Below are positions 1 to 13,300 of a stretch of 64,000 nt of DNA, one piece after another (position 1 is the stretch's first letter; the number at the start of each line of letters is the position of its first letter). The translations under genes were made by a program, and so were the position numbers. The stretch is from contig JAQGBZ010000208.1 in the NCBI GenBank assembly GCA_034687125.1, forward strand, positions 46,999-110,998, read 5' to 3'. The notes below the pieces were generated by a model. It ran no database searches, had not been told where the DNA came from, and saw nothing but the letters and a program-made list of their open reading frames with translations. The DNA comes from Neelides folsomi. Lineage: Eukaryota; Arthropoda; Collembola; Neelipleona; Neelidae.

Positions 1-538
1 GAAGAAGTTAGCTTCCAAAGAAAACGCATACATACATACAGGTCAAACGCATACTCCTTTCGGTAAAACCTCAGTCGTAAAAATGCCCAATCGGTGCGGA
101 TTGTTTTTGTAACCAAATGTATGCAAAAGCCCCTCTCAGAGCACTTGTTAATACTACATATATTTTTTATGCAACTATGGGTCCTTGGACAGGCGAAATA
201 AAGAAGACAGTAATTAAAAGTCCAAAAAATCGTTAATTATCGTTAATATCTATTAAACATAAGGTTTATTCAAAAAATTGAAACCTAAATCAAAATAAAA
301 TGCCATTTCAGATTGGATTAGTATATAAACTTGTATGAAAATGTCGATAGATTTCTATTTCTAGGAGTTTTAAAAACCCTCCACTTGACGAAGTTTTTTT
401 GAGGAAATGGAGAACTTTTAAAAAAAATTAACTACTATCGACTTCAATCATCCAAATCTGAACAACTTATGTATTTGAATTTTCTCAAAATATTGAGCCA
501 AAAACTTATTGCAGGAGCTAGACTTAATTACCTTTGTG

Positions 539-616
539 TACAGGGTGCGCCATAATTATCTTTCTTTTTTAATTAGACAAACATTTAAAAAAGAGATACT
601 TATGACGCACCCTGTA
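539..616. mobile_element. Palindromic MITE, copy 1
   Basis: Starts TACAGGGTGCGCCATAATTA and ends with its imperfect reverse complement, GACGCACCCTGTA. The two arms are about 33 bp with a short centre. Eight related copies occur in this window. Confidence 0.85.
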
Positions 617-634
617 CATTCACTCTTAATGGCA

Positions 635-746
635 ATGTTTCCATCATCGTTCCCGCGAACAATATCTCAGGCATGGGAACGTTCCCGGGAATTGGGCATA
701 CTCCCGGGAAGGTTCCCATGGGCGTTCCCGACGAGTGGCAAGCTTA
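635..746. repeat. Cluster of GGGAACGTTCCC-type palindromes (cluster 1)
   Basis: GC-rich island in AT-rich intron with repeated variants of GTTCCCGCGAAC, GGGAACGTTCCCGGGAA and CTCCCGGGAAGGTTCCC. A related cluster lies at 11956-12160 in the opposite orientation: both have a gccactc next to an agctta/aagctta edge. Likely the same repeat family. Confidence 0.7.
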
Positions 747-779
747 GTGATATCTAATGTTTATTAATCGTCTTACAAG

Positions 780-1309
780 GCTATTCGTGATGATGTCGAA
801 GATAAAAGTCAGCATGTTTCAACTACGCTTGATCAAGTTCGTCATCTTGTTGCAACTGGTGGAGATGTTCTCTCAGCTGAAGAAATTGGAACATTGGAGA
901 AGAATGGACGAACACTCAAAACACGTTTTGATCGTGTTCAATCTCATTCAGAAAAACTTTACAGAAAGTTGCTTTCTTCATCTGACGAACTTAAAAAATA
1001 CAAGTAAAATTTAATTAACAAGCATTTAAACCATTATTTAAAATATTTTAAATTAAATGGAAAGGAAAAAAACTTTTAAAAATAATATTCATATATTTAT
1101 ATTTCATTTCACTAAGGACCGAAGTTTCTACTTTCAAAACTTGGATGGAAAAAGCCATTAGAACTCTCGAAGACCGAGAAAAGAATATCAGCAACTTGAG
1201 CACAAGCGGAAGAGACAATACAAAAGAGTTTGTGAGTGATGTAATGGCCCATCAAGGGGATCTTCGCTTCATTACAATGTCAGCTCAGAAATTCATGGAT
1301 GATTCAAGG
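780..1309 (+). CDS. shot: Spectraplakin exons 780-1003 and 1117-1309 (spectrin-repeat helices)
   Basis: Two small coding exons that long open frames do not reveal, because an overlapping frame is also open. The exon at 780 follows a tacaag acceptor and reads [20 protein letters not shown] onward. It ends two bases into a codon at 1003 before gtaaaa. The exon at 1117 completes that codon and carries [20 protein letters not shown], a helix with the buried Trp expected in spectrin repeats, ending at 1309 before gtgatt. The next exon (1420) begins in phase 0. Upstream of 780 no coding exon was recognised, so 1-779 is read as intron. Confidence 0.82.
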
Positions 1310-4300
1310 GTGATTATAAATTAAATATTAATTTCTTAAATCCTTAAACATTTTTAATTAAAAATATTATTTTAATATATTTATTTTCTAATAAAATTTT
1401 ACATTTATCATATTTGAAGGATTATCTTCAAACTCTCAATGAATTCCGAACCAATTTGGCCGATCGACTTCCATTCCTTGAAGCTCGTGAATCTTCCATT
1501 AAAGGAGAAGTGAAAGATCTGACCAATACATACAGCGACCTTTTGAACCGAGCCAATAAACTCCTTGATAAACTTTCCAATCTTGGAAGTAAACAAAAAG
1601 ATTTCCAAGATGCTCTTAATAAAGCTATGGGTTGGCTCCAAGAACTTCAACCTCGTGCACAGAAAATCCTTTCTGAACCACCAGCCGCTGACACAAGAGG
1701 AATTGAAGAACAATTGGCCAAAACGAAGAGTCTTCAAAATGAAGTTTTGTCCAATGGACGGCTCATTGATGCTGTTCGACTTGCTGCAAATAATCTTCTC
1801 AAGGGAGATGATCTTTCTCCTGCAGAGAGAAATGCTGTTGAAGGAACAACCCAAGAACTTGAAAAGAAATATCAAGGTTTTCTTGACGCCCTTGCTACAC
1901 GAGTTTCTGATCTTGACGCTGCACTTGTTCAAACTCAAGGAGTTCAAGATGCCGTGGATTCTGTTTCTAATTGGCTCACTTCTGCTGAAAATCAACTTAA
2001 GAGTATTTTCAAACCAGCGAGTTTGATTCGCGAGCGGCTTGATGAACAATTGCGTGAAGTGAAGCTTTTACAAGCTGATATTGATTCTCATAGACCAAGT
2101 ATTGAGAGCATGGCAAGAGCAGCGGATGAACTTCTTCGTTCTGGTGGTGGAAGATTGTCACAGAGAACAGAATCTAAATTGAAAGATGTTCTTTCTCGTT
2201 ATGAAAAATTGGTTGAAAAACTTCTTCAGAGATCTGTACATCTTAATGATGTGTCAGCAAGTTTGGACAGTTTTATGTTGTCGACGAGCCATTTCGATCA
2301 ATGGTTTTCGGACATGTACGACCTCATTGAATCTAAAGTCGTCGGTGATGGAGCTGCCAATGTTCTTGAAGAAATTATGAGGAGAAAGGAAGAAAGAAAG
2401 AAGGACTTTGATGAAATGCTCGCAGCTGGTAGAGCTCTTCTTGCCAAAAGAGATATTACGGATACGGCTCACGTTAAAGACAAAATTAAAGTAAGATTTT
2501 AATTTATTTTATGTACAGGGTGGGCCATTAGTATCGATCTTTTTTTAGGTGTAAAACAATGGTATAAAAAAGAAAGCAACTTATGACCCACCCTGTATAA
2601 ATTATTGATTAGAATTTTAGAATTGTTATTTAAATTAATAAAGTAAACCAGAATATTTAAATTAAAATATTTTATTTTATAGGCTCTTGAAAATCAATGG
2701 AGAGATTTGACCGGAGTTTTGGATGAAAAATACAAACATTTTAAGATCCGTTTAGAACAAATGAACAATTATGACAAACTTCGAGAACAAGTTTTGGCCT
2801 GGTTGAACAATATGGAGCGAAGGATTGAAAGTTTGAAACCCGTTGCATTGGATTCTGAAGTAATTCGCCAACAATCTGAAGAACTCCGGCCGCTTATTAA
2901 AGAACATCGGGATTATGCACAAACAATTGAAAAATTGAATGATCTTGGCACAGCTGTTGAGTCTCTTGTTAGATCCGAATCTCCTCGTCGTCGAGGTCCA
3001 ACACCAACCAAGAAACCAAGCATTCGCTCCTCAGACCATCGTTCTCCATCACCAACAAAAACATTTGGAGGAACTACGCCCTTGTCACCGGGCTCTTCTG
3101 GATTTGGAAGTCGTCGTGGAAGTGGAGATGGAATTCTCGAGGACTCCTCTCCTGTACAATCTCAATTGCATGACATTAACAATCGTTACAATTTGATTGG
3201 AATGAAACTCAACGACCGCCAATCTGAAATTGATTCTCTAAGAGATGAAATAAAAAAGATTCAAGAAAATCTTAAAATGTTGAATCAAGCTCTTGAAAAG
3301 GAAGAACGTGCTTTTCCAAAAGATTCCGTTCCACATTCAAAGGATGAAGCAAATAAACTTCTCAGAGCTGTTAAAAATATTCTTGAAAATCTTATGGACA
3401 GACAAGGACTTTTGGATTCTACCAAAACTCACATTTCGGATATTTTGAGAAGGAAACCGAATGTTGCTGGAAGTGCTGAACTACAAAATGAATTTGAACG
3501 TTTGAATTCCCGATGGAAGGAGCTTCAAGATAAATGCAAGGGAAGGATTTCATTTTTAGAAACAGTCAAAGACTTCCATGAAAATCATGACAATTTGAGT
3601 TCATGGTTGGGTGCTAAAGAGAAAATGATGTCGGTGCTTGGGCCAATTGCTTCCGATCCTCGGATGGTTCAAAATCAAATGGAGCAAGTTCACGTTATGA
3701 GGGATGAATTCAGAGCACAGAAACCGATCCTTGATGCTTTTAACAACAATGGGGATACAATTCTCTCATCCTCTCCTGCCCAAGCTTCACCGGACTCTTC
3801 AAGGAAAGTTGAAGAGAAACTTTCCAATGTTAATGAAAAATGGAATGATCTTCTCACTCGTCTTGATGATCGTGAAGGAAATTTGGATGCGGCTGCAGGA
3901 GCAAGTCACGATTTTTACAACAGTTTAAATAAACTTCAAGACAATTTACATAAAATCTCTGATGATCTTGATGACCTCATTGCTGATAAAGAAAAATTAG
4001 ACCCAGAAGAACTATTAAAAAGAATATCAGGAATTGAAAGGAATTTGGAAGCACAGAGACCTTTATTGGCGGATGTTGAAGCGGCTGGAGAAGCCCTTTG
4101 CCGAATTCTCAACGATCCTGCAGCTAAAGCTGACATTAAGCAAAAATTGGCCCAAGTTGGAAGATTGTATAATCAATGTCAAAAGAAATTGGATAATTGT
4201 AAAGCAGAGCTTGAAAATTCCAAACGTGAAGTTGTGGATTTTAATAATTCATGTGAAGCTGCCGCTGAATGGCTTGCAGACCAATTGAACCAACTGTCAG

Positions 4301-7300
4301 ATAAATTCCTCGTTTCTGCTGACCGGGACGAACTCCGAAGACAAGTTGATGAATTTGAGCCAACTTATCGTGGAATTTTATCCAAAGAACATGAAATTAT
4401 TATGATTTTGAACAAAGGAAAAGATTTGCTTTCTAAATTAACTCGCAAAGCTGATCATCGCCCGATTCAAACTGCCATTGAGAAAGTTACGAAAGCATGG
4501 GAGAAATTAAAACAAGAAGCTTCTAATCGTCATTCTAGACTTCAAACTGCAACTGAACATTGTAGGAAATATGATCGTGCACGTGACAGTTTCATTAATT
4601 GGCTCGAAGGTGCTGAGAAGAAATGTGACAATTTGAAATTGTCCCAATTTAAGAAACCTGACATTGACAAAGCACTTAAAGATCTTTCGGCCCTTAAGAA
4701 TGACATTTGGCGGCATACTGGAGATTATGAAACAACAAGGAATCTCGGTGAAACTTTCTTAGCTGCGACTGACAAAGACAAGGAAGGAGTTAAGGCCGAA
4801 TTGGAAGATTTGAAAGAAAGATGGGAAGGTTTGAATTCTGACATTCATAAGAGAACTTTGGATCTTGAAGAAGCTGCAGCCAAACTCGGGGAATTTACCG
4901 ATTCTTGCCGAGATGTGAAAAATGCCTTGGGAAGTTGCGAAGACAAATTGGCTTCACATGACTCTTTGGGTGAAGCTGGAAAAGATCCCAAATTCCTTCA
5001 AAGAATTAAAGGTTTATTGGATGAAGCCAAGAAGCTGGAAAAACCATTGGAAAATGTCCGAGCTCAAGGAGATGATCTTTGCAATAGAGCCCATGGACAC
5101 AATTGTGATTCTCAACATATTCAAGATGCTGTGGATGATTTAACGGATCGTTTTGACACTTTGAAGGCCAAATTGGGAGATCGAGCTTCTGATTTGGAAT
5201 CTGCTAAAGAAGCCATGGCCCGATTCAATGAAGATGTTAAAGCCATTTTATCGGATCTTTCAGATCTTGATAAGGAATTGAATGGGATGAAACCACCAGG
5301 GAGAGATATACCAACTGTTAAAGGACAAATTAGAGAAATGGAAGCATTTAGTCAAAAACTTTCTAAGAGGAAGGAAGATGTTGCGAGAGCGGCTCATGCG
5401 GCTGAAGATTTAATTAAGAAAGGATTTGCTTCTGATGTTAAAAGCACAAAGGATACAATTTCTAACATGCAGAAACAAGTATTGAACCTTGATAAAAAAG
5501 CAAGGAGTCGAGAGGAAGATCTTGATAAGACGCTTGCAAGACTTGAAGCATTTTATCATTTGCTCCACAATACAGATGAAGAAATTGATGAGTTGGTGGA
5601 TGCTGAGAGGAAATTTGGAGGGAGAGCTGTTGGAGGAGACGTTGAATCCATTCGGGCTACTCAAGCTCAATTTAAAGAATTCAGAGCTAAATATGTTGAA
5701 GCTGTTGGGAAGTCGGTGGATGAATGTAATAAGAACGGCCAGGGATTGATCCAATCTGCACATCAAGGAGTTTCAACTTCAATTCTTGAAAAGGATTTAG
5801 AAAAATTAAATGAGAAGTGGAATGCTCTTAAGGAAAGGATTAATGAACAGGAAAGGAAACTCGATGGGGCTTTACTTCAATCTGGAAAATTTCAAGAGGC
5901 TTTGGCTGGACTTGACAAATGGTTGTCTGACATTGAAGAAATGGTCGCGAACCAAAAACCACCATCGGCAGATTTCAAAGTTGTCAAAGCTCAATTACAA
6001 GAACAAAAGTTTTTAAATAAAATGTTGGCCGATCGACAGCCCTCAGTTGCTTCTTTGTTTAAAATGGGACGAGAAATTGCGGCTTCTGCTGAACCTGCAG
6101 AGAGAGCTCATATTGAAGGCCAAATGGCGGATTTGGGAGGTCGATATGATAATTTATGTGAAGGAGCCAAAGAAAGACAGAAGGCTTTAGAAGATGCCAT
6201 GAGAGTCGCAAAGGAATTCCAAGACAAATTGGGCCCACTTTCTGAATGGCTCGATAAAACTGGGAAGAAACTTAAAGACATGAGTTTGGTCCCAACTGAT
6301 GAAGACAAAATCCAAAAGAGGATTCGGGAACACGATGCGCTTCATGATTCAATTTTGAGGAAACAACCTGACTTTAATGAATTGGCTGATATTGCTTCGG
6401 CTCTGATGGATCTTGTGGGAGATGATGAAGCGGCGATGGTGGCTGATAAACTCCAAGATGCCACGGACAAATATGGGAGACTTGTGGAAGAATCTGAGGC
6501 TTTGGGAGCTTTGCTTAAAGGATCCAAAGCAGCTCTTCGTCATCTTGTCTTGTCTTATGAAGAACTTGTAGCTTGGATGGACTCGATGGAAAAGAGACTC
6601 AATAAATACAAAGTTGTTTCTGTCCATAAAGATAAACTTCTTGAGCAAATGGACCAATTAGTGGTAAATTATTAAAAATATTTACATTGAATTAATACTT
6701 AAATAAATGCTAAATTAAATAAATAATAGTACAGGATGGACCACAAGTTCCTATCTTTTTTATTAGATTTGTAATTTAAAAAAGAAAAGCAACTTATGGC
6801 CCACCCTGTAGTGTTCTTTTTGAAAAGTTTTTCTTATTTAAAAAAGAACACTACAAAGTAAACGGGCTGTACAGGGTGGGCCATATGTATCTTTCTTTTT
6901 TATATGGCGCACCCTGTATATGTCATTTAAATAATCTTTAAATATTTAATCATTAAATAATTTTATTGTATTTAATTATTATTAATTGATTAGAATTTGA
7001 CTGAAGAAATCAAAGATCATGAAAAACCTGTTGATGAAACTGTTGATGCTGGTCTTGATCTTATGAAGAGCATTTCCAACGAAGAAGCAATTCAACTTAA
7101 AGACAAACTTGATTCTCTCCAAAGACGCTTCCAAGACATTTCATCTAAAGCTGGGGAATTATTGAAGAATTCTCAAGATGCTCTTCCTCTGGTTAGCCAA
7201 TTCCACGCTGCTCATGAAACACTTTCCGAATGGCTTCTTGACACCGAAGGAGTTCTCCAATCTCTTGATTCGGCCAATCTTTCTGTTCAAGAGAAGGAAA

Positions 7301-10300
7301 TCACTCGACTTGAGCATGAAATTCCCGAACAAAGGAAGTTTTTGGATATTATTAATTTGATTGGACCTCAGCTTTGCCAATTGTCACCTGGCGAAGGAGC
7401 ATCAACCATTGAAGGTCTTGTAACAAGGGACAATCGAAGGTTTGATGCAATTTGTGAACAAGTTCAACGACGAGCTGAGAGAATCCAAATGGCCAAATCA
7501 CGCTCAATGGAAGTTTTGAGCGATTTGGACGATTTGCTCGATTGGTTCCGTGACATTGAAGGTCAATTGAAGGAAGCGGAAAAACCGAGCTGTGAACCTG
7601 ACATTGTTCGAGTCCAATTACAAGAACATCGGGCTTTGAATGATGAAATTACAAGTCAAAAAGTGAGAGTTCGAGATGTTTTGGCCACAGCTAAGAAAGT
7701 TCTCCGTGAAGGATCCCATGGAGAAGACACTGCCATTATTAGGGAGAAGGCTGACGACTTGAGAGAAACAATGGAAGTTGTCACGAAATTGAGCAGCGAT
7801 CGACTTAACGCTCTTGAACAAGCCCTTCCCCTCGCTCAACACTTTTTCGAAACTCATATTGATCTTAATCAATGGATGGATGCCATGGAGGAAGAAATTC
7901 AAGTTCTTGACGCTCCTGCCCTTCGTCCTGACCAAGTAATGAAACTTCAAGAGAAAACTCAAGTTTTTGTTACTGCTGTTAACGAACATCGGCCACTTTT
8001 GGAGAAGTTGAACAAAACTGGAGGAGCTCTTGTTAAACTTTGCAATGAAGACGATGGAGGAAAAGTAGAGGATATTATGGCTCATGATAATGAAAGATTC
8101 AATGCATTGAGAACTATGCTTAAGGAGAAACAACAAGCACTTGATAAAGCACTTCATGATTCTTCACAATTTAAAGATAAATTAGATGGGATGTTGAATG
8201 CTTTGGAATCCACAGCTGAACAGGTCAACAATGCTGAACCGATTTCAGCCCATCCGGATAAAATCAGAGAGCAAATGGATGAAAATAATGGAATTATTGA
8301 TGATATGAAAAAGAGAGAAGATGCTTTTAACTCTGTTAAGAAACAAGCTGCAGAAGTTATAAGTCGAGCTGCAAACAAGTCAGATCCGGCTGTGATTGAT
8401 ATTAAGAATAAACTCGACCGTTTGAACTCTCTTTGGGATCAAATTCAAAAAGCTACCAAAACCAGAGGAAAGAATTTGGATGAAGCTCTTGCTCTTGCAG
8501 AGAAGTTCTGGGCTGAGCTTCAAGCCATTATGGAAAAACTTGATGCTCTTAAGGACACCCTCAAGAGCCAAGAACCACCAGCAGTTGAGCCAAAGGCTAT
8601 TCAAAAACAACAGGATGTTCTTAAGGAAATTAAGAGGGACATGGATAAGACAAAACCAGAAGTTACTGCTTGTCGGCAAACTGGTCAGAATTTGATGAAG
8701 ATTTGTGGGGATCAAGATAAGCCTGAAGTGAAGAAGAACATTGAGGATCTTGATCGTGAATGGGACAACATTACTGCGTTGTTTGCTAAGAGGGAAGAAA
8801 ATCTGATTGATGCGATGGAGAAAGCCATGGAATTCCATGACACGCTCCAAGCTCTCATTAAGTTCTTGGATAGATCTGAAGAACGTCTCGGAAATTTTGG
8901 AATTATTGGAACGGATATTGATGCTGTGAAGAAGCAAATTAAGGAGTTGAAAGATTTCAAATCTGATGTTGATCCGATGATGGTTAAAGTTGAAGCTCTG
9001 AATAGGTACGTGGTCGATAATATTTATATTTTAATAAATATTTTCATTTTAAAATACTAAATATTAGATTCGATACATCCAAAGTCTACATATTAATTTT
9101 TAATACGTAAAATTATATTTAAGGCAAAAGTTGTAGACTTACATAGTTTTATTTTTGAATAGCATTAAATATTTCACCATCATGCATAGCTCAATACAAA
9201 ATGTGGGCCATAAGTTGCTTTCTTTTTTATGATTTTTTATTTAAAAAATAAAGCAACTTATGGTCCACTTTGTACATTACTAATAAATGATTAGTTGTAT
9301 TAAATATAAGGGTAATATTTATTAAAAATTTGCAATTTTTATGTCATTTAATATTTATAATAATAATTTTTCTCGGCTCCGTTTCTGGACACGTGTTTCG
9401 TTTCAACACAGGACATTGTGGAGGCAAGTTGATGCTTAAAGCATTAAATGGGACATTGTGTTGTTGTTTTTAATGAGTTTCTCGTTTTTATTATTTATTA
9501 TAGCTTTTTGTCATTTCATATTTGTGTCGTTTGTAGAAATATTTTGCATGAGGAATTAACACTTTAAAGAAGTTGGGCGATAATTAAAGTCTTTAAAAAG
9601 GTTAATTTTCAATTTATTTTGTAATTTTTTAATTAAAGTTATTAAAAAATAACTTTATTAAAAAATAAGTTAAAGTAAATATAATTGTCGCCTAATTTCA
9701 TGAGTAAGAAATTAACTTAATGTTTATGTTATTATTATAAACTATAAGTAGTTTTAACTGCACTAGGAAGCTCATAATTGATCTTCCTTGTGTCATTTAT
9801 AATTTTATGTTTATTTGATTTGTCTTTTATTATTTTAATGAAAAATTGTTTTTTAGCTTAAAAGAGAAAGTCATTTGATGAGATTTTAATTAAATTAATT
9901 ATTAATTAGGCAAGCGGCTGAATTAACTGAGCGGACATCACCTGACCAAGCTCAAAAGATCAAAGGACCATTAGGAAATGTGAACCGACGTTGGGATGAT
10001 CTTCTCAAAGGGATCGTGGAGAGACAAAGGGAATTGGAAAATGCCCTTTTGCGTCTTGGTCAATTCCAACACGCTCTCAACGAACTCATGGCTTGGATGG
10101 AAAGAACCAACAAAAATCTTGACACGCTTAAGCCCGTTTTCGGAGATCCCCAAGTCATTGAAGTTGAATTGTCCAAGCTCAAGGTCTTATCCAATGACAT
10201 CGCTGCTCATCAATCATCCGTTGACACTTTGAACGATGCGGGTCGGCAAATCATCGAGACAGAAAAGGGAACTGACGATGCTTCGAAAACTGCCCAAAAG

Positions 10301-13300
10301 CTTGTGGATTTAAATAAGAAGTGGAAAGCTCTGCAGGAGAAGGCCAACGGGAAACAAAAAGAGCTTGAAGATGCATTACGCGAAGCTGTCGCTTTCAATG
10401 GAGAAATCCAAGATTTATTACATTGGCTGGCCGATATTGACGGAGCTCTTTCCACCTCAAAGCCTGTTGGTGGATTGCCTGAAACAGCCGCTGAGCAATT
10501 GAGTCGTTTCATGGAGATTTACAATGAGATCGAAGCGAATAAAGCCAAAGTTGAAGGAGTTTTACAACAAGGAGCTGAATATTTGAAAAGATCTACCGAA
10601 GGAGCCGCAACCAATTTACAACACAACTTGAGAACATTAAAACAACGATGGGATTCCGTTCTCAATAGAGCAAATGATAAGAAGATCAAATTGGAAATTG
10701 CTCTTAAAGAAGCGAATGAATTCCATGCTGCTGTTCAAGAATTCATTGATTGGTTGACAGAAGCTGAAAGATATTTTGCCAATATTGAACCAGTTTCTCG
10801 AGTGCTTGACAGAGTTTTGGACCAAGTTGAAGCTCACAAGGATTTCCAGAAACAAGTGTCGGCCCATAGAGAATCAATGCTCAATTTGGAAAAGAAGGGA
10901 AATCATTTGAAATATTTTAGTCAGAAACAAGATGTGATTCTCATTAAAAACCTCCTTATTTCTGTTCAACACCGTTGGGATCGCGTTGTGTCCAAATCTA
11001 CTGAAAGAACCAGGGCTTTGGATCTTGGACTGAAGGAAGCTAAAGAATTCCATGATGGTTGGTTCTCATTGTGTAAATGGCTCGATGAGGCTGAGAAGAG
11101 TTTGGACGATTTAACAGCAGCGGCTGGAAACAACCCGGCTAAGATTAAAGCTTTACTTCAAAAGCATAAGGAATTCCAACGGACTTTGGCTGCTAAACAA
11201 CCTCAATATGATCACATTATGAAGGTTGGGAAGGCTTTGAAGGAAAAAGCTCCCAAAGTGGACGAACCTATTTTACGCCAAATGTTAACGGACCTTAAGA
11301 ATAAATGGAATGCTGTTTGTAATAAGAGTGTGGAAAGACAACGTGGGCTTGAAGAAGCTCTTTTAAGATCTGGACAATTTAAAGATGCTCTACAAGAACT
11401 TCTCGACTGGCTTAAGACCATTGATGGGCTGTTGGTAGATGATTCTCCGGTTCATGGAGATCTTGACACGGTTTTGGCCCTTATTGAACAACATAAGAAA
11501 GTGGAAGAAGAACTCCACAAGAGACGTGCTCAAATGGATGACATTATTAGGACAGCTGAGGAAATGATGGAAACAGCCCCGCCGGATGAGAAACAAAAAC
11601 TTCAAGCTCAAATTAGAGATGTGAAGAGTTCTTTTGATAAGGTTAAGGCCAAGTGTGAAAGTAGAAGTAGAAGACTCGAACAAGCACTTAAAGAGGTATG
11701 CAATAAATCATTTGAAATTCAATTTAAGTTTGGTTAGGATATGTTTTCTAATATTTATTTTATTTCAATTTTATTTTTTGGTTGATTTTATTTGTGGTTT
11801 TTTAAATTGTGCTGATTTTGATCCGAGCCAAAGTAATTCTGGGAATAAGCCGGAATAAGTAGGAATGGTTATTCCTCCTTATGCCAACTTTATTCCTCGC
11901 TATGCCCGGAATAAAATCCGAGCCAAAGTTAGGAATAGCGCTATTCCCACAAATCTAGAATAGCTTATTTGCCACTCCTTGGGAGCGTTCCCGGGAAGGT
12001 TCCCATGCCAGAAACATGATTCCCGAGAACGCTGGTGGGGACACATGTATGGGGGCGTTCCCATGAACGTTCCCGGGAACGCATATATGGAAATATATGG
12101 GAGTGTTCCCGGGAACGCTCCCATATGGGTGCGTTTCCGGGAATACGGCATGCCTGCTTATACCAGTCATAAGTTCTAATATGCCGATAAAAGGTGCGTA
12201 ATATGTAAGATAGGAAAATATCTATGGAAGAAAAATATATTTATTGTATGGCTTTGAAATTAATATTAATAATTTACTTGTCAAATTTCAATTTACACAT
12301 ATGCCTTATATCCAAATGAAGAGGGAATCATTGAGATTAAGTAGTGTGTAAATATTAGTCATATGGAAAGTTTTAATCTTTCAATATTTTTCGTCGTCAT
12401 TAATGATTTATTTTTTTGGTTCGTATATGAATTGGAATTCCATAATTCCACCTAACCTATACTGGAGTTTTCACAGAAGTATTTCCGTATTAAGCAGATT
12501 TCACAACTCAAGATTAGAGTTTAAAAAATATATTTAAAAAAAGTTGAAAATGGATTTTAAGTTAAATTAAACATTTTTAAGTCAATTGATATATTAACTG
12601 TCAATTATTTATCATATACCTATGTTTAATCCAATTAGTTAATTTCACATAAAAAGTGATTGAGATTTGGGTGAAAATAAAAAAAGAACTTTTTATGCCT
12701 AGCATATTCCCAAATTCGTGCTAAAGTGCACCGGGACTAGCTTATTCTAACTTATGCTCAAAATCATTTTGGCACGAATTGGAATAAGAAAAAGTTATTC
12801 TCTCTTATTCCTCGCTATCCCCGGACTCTGTCCCGGCCGTTTATTAATTGTAATTGTTTTTGATTGAATTATGAAAGTTTCTCACTTTATTTTTTCTGTG
12901 ATTTAGGCTGAAAAACTTCACAAAGCTGTTCATATGCTTCTTGAGTGGCTCTCTGATGCTGAGATGAGATTACGTTTCTCTGGGACTTTACCTGAAGATG
13001 AAGAATCATCGAGGAAACTTCTTGAAGATCACGAAAAATTCATGAAGGAACTTTTGATCAAAGAGCGTGAGAAAGACGACACGATCGAATTAGCAAAGAG
13101 CATCTTGGCCAAAGCTCATCCTGATGCAATTAATGTTATCAAACACTGGATTTCAATCATTCAGTCAAGATGGGATGAAATTTCTTCTTGGGCTAAACAG
13201 GTGATTATTTTTTTTTTCTATTCTGAACCGAATAATAATTTTTCCATTAAAACCCTTATTATTAAATAAATAATAAGGGTAATAATTAATAATAAATAGA

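Larger units (their letters stand above)
1..779 (+). other. Spectraplakin intron, no exon recognised
   Basis: No coding segment with spectrin-repeat character was found before the acceptor at 779. The stretch contains one palindromic MITE (539-616) followed directly by a cluster of GGGAACGTTCCC-like palindromes (635-746). Confidence 0.6.

Noticed and set aside
757-1014. 85-codon plus-strand frame over the first exon.
   Set aside because: The spliced frame in another register gives spectrin-repeat sequence with matching phases. This frame does not.
1408-11683. Many long open frames on the minus strand opposite the spectraplakin exons (up to 213 codons).
   Set aside because: They mirror the coding frame of the spectrin-repeat exons, have no family resemblance and no splice logic. 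They are codon-bias shadows.
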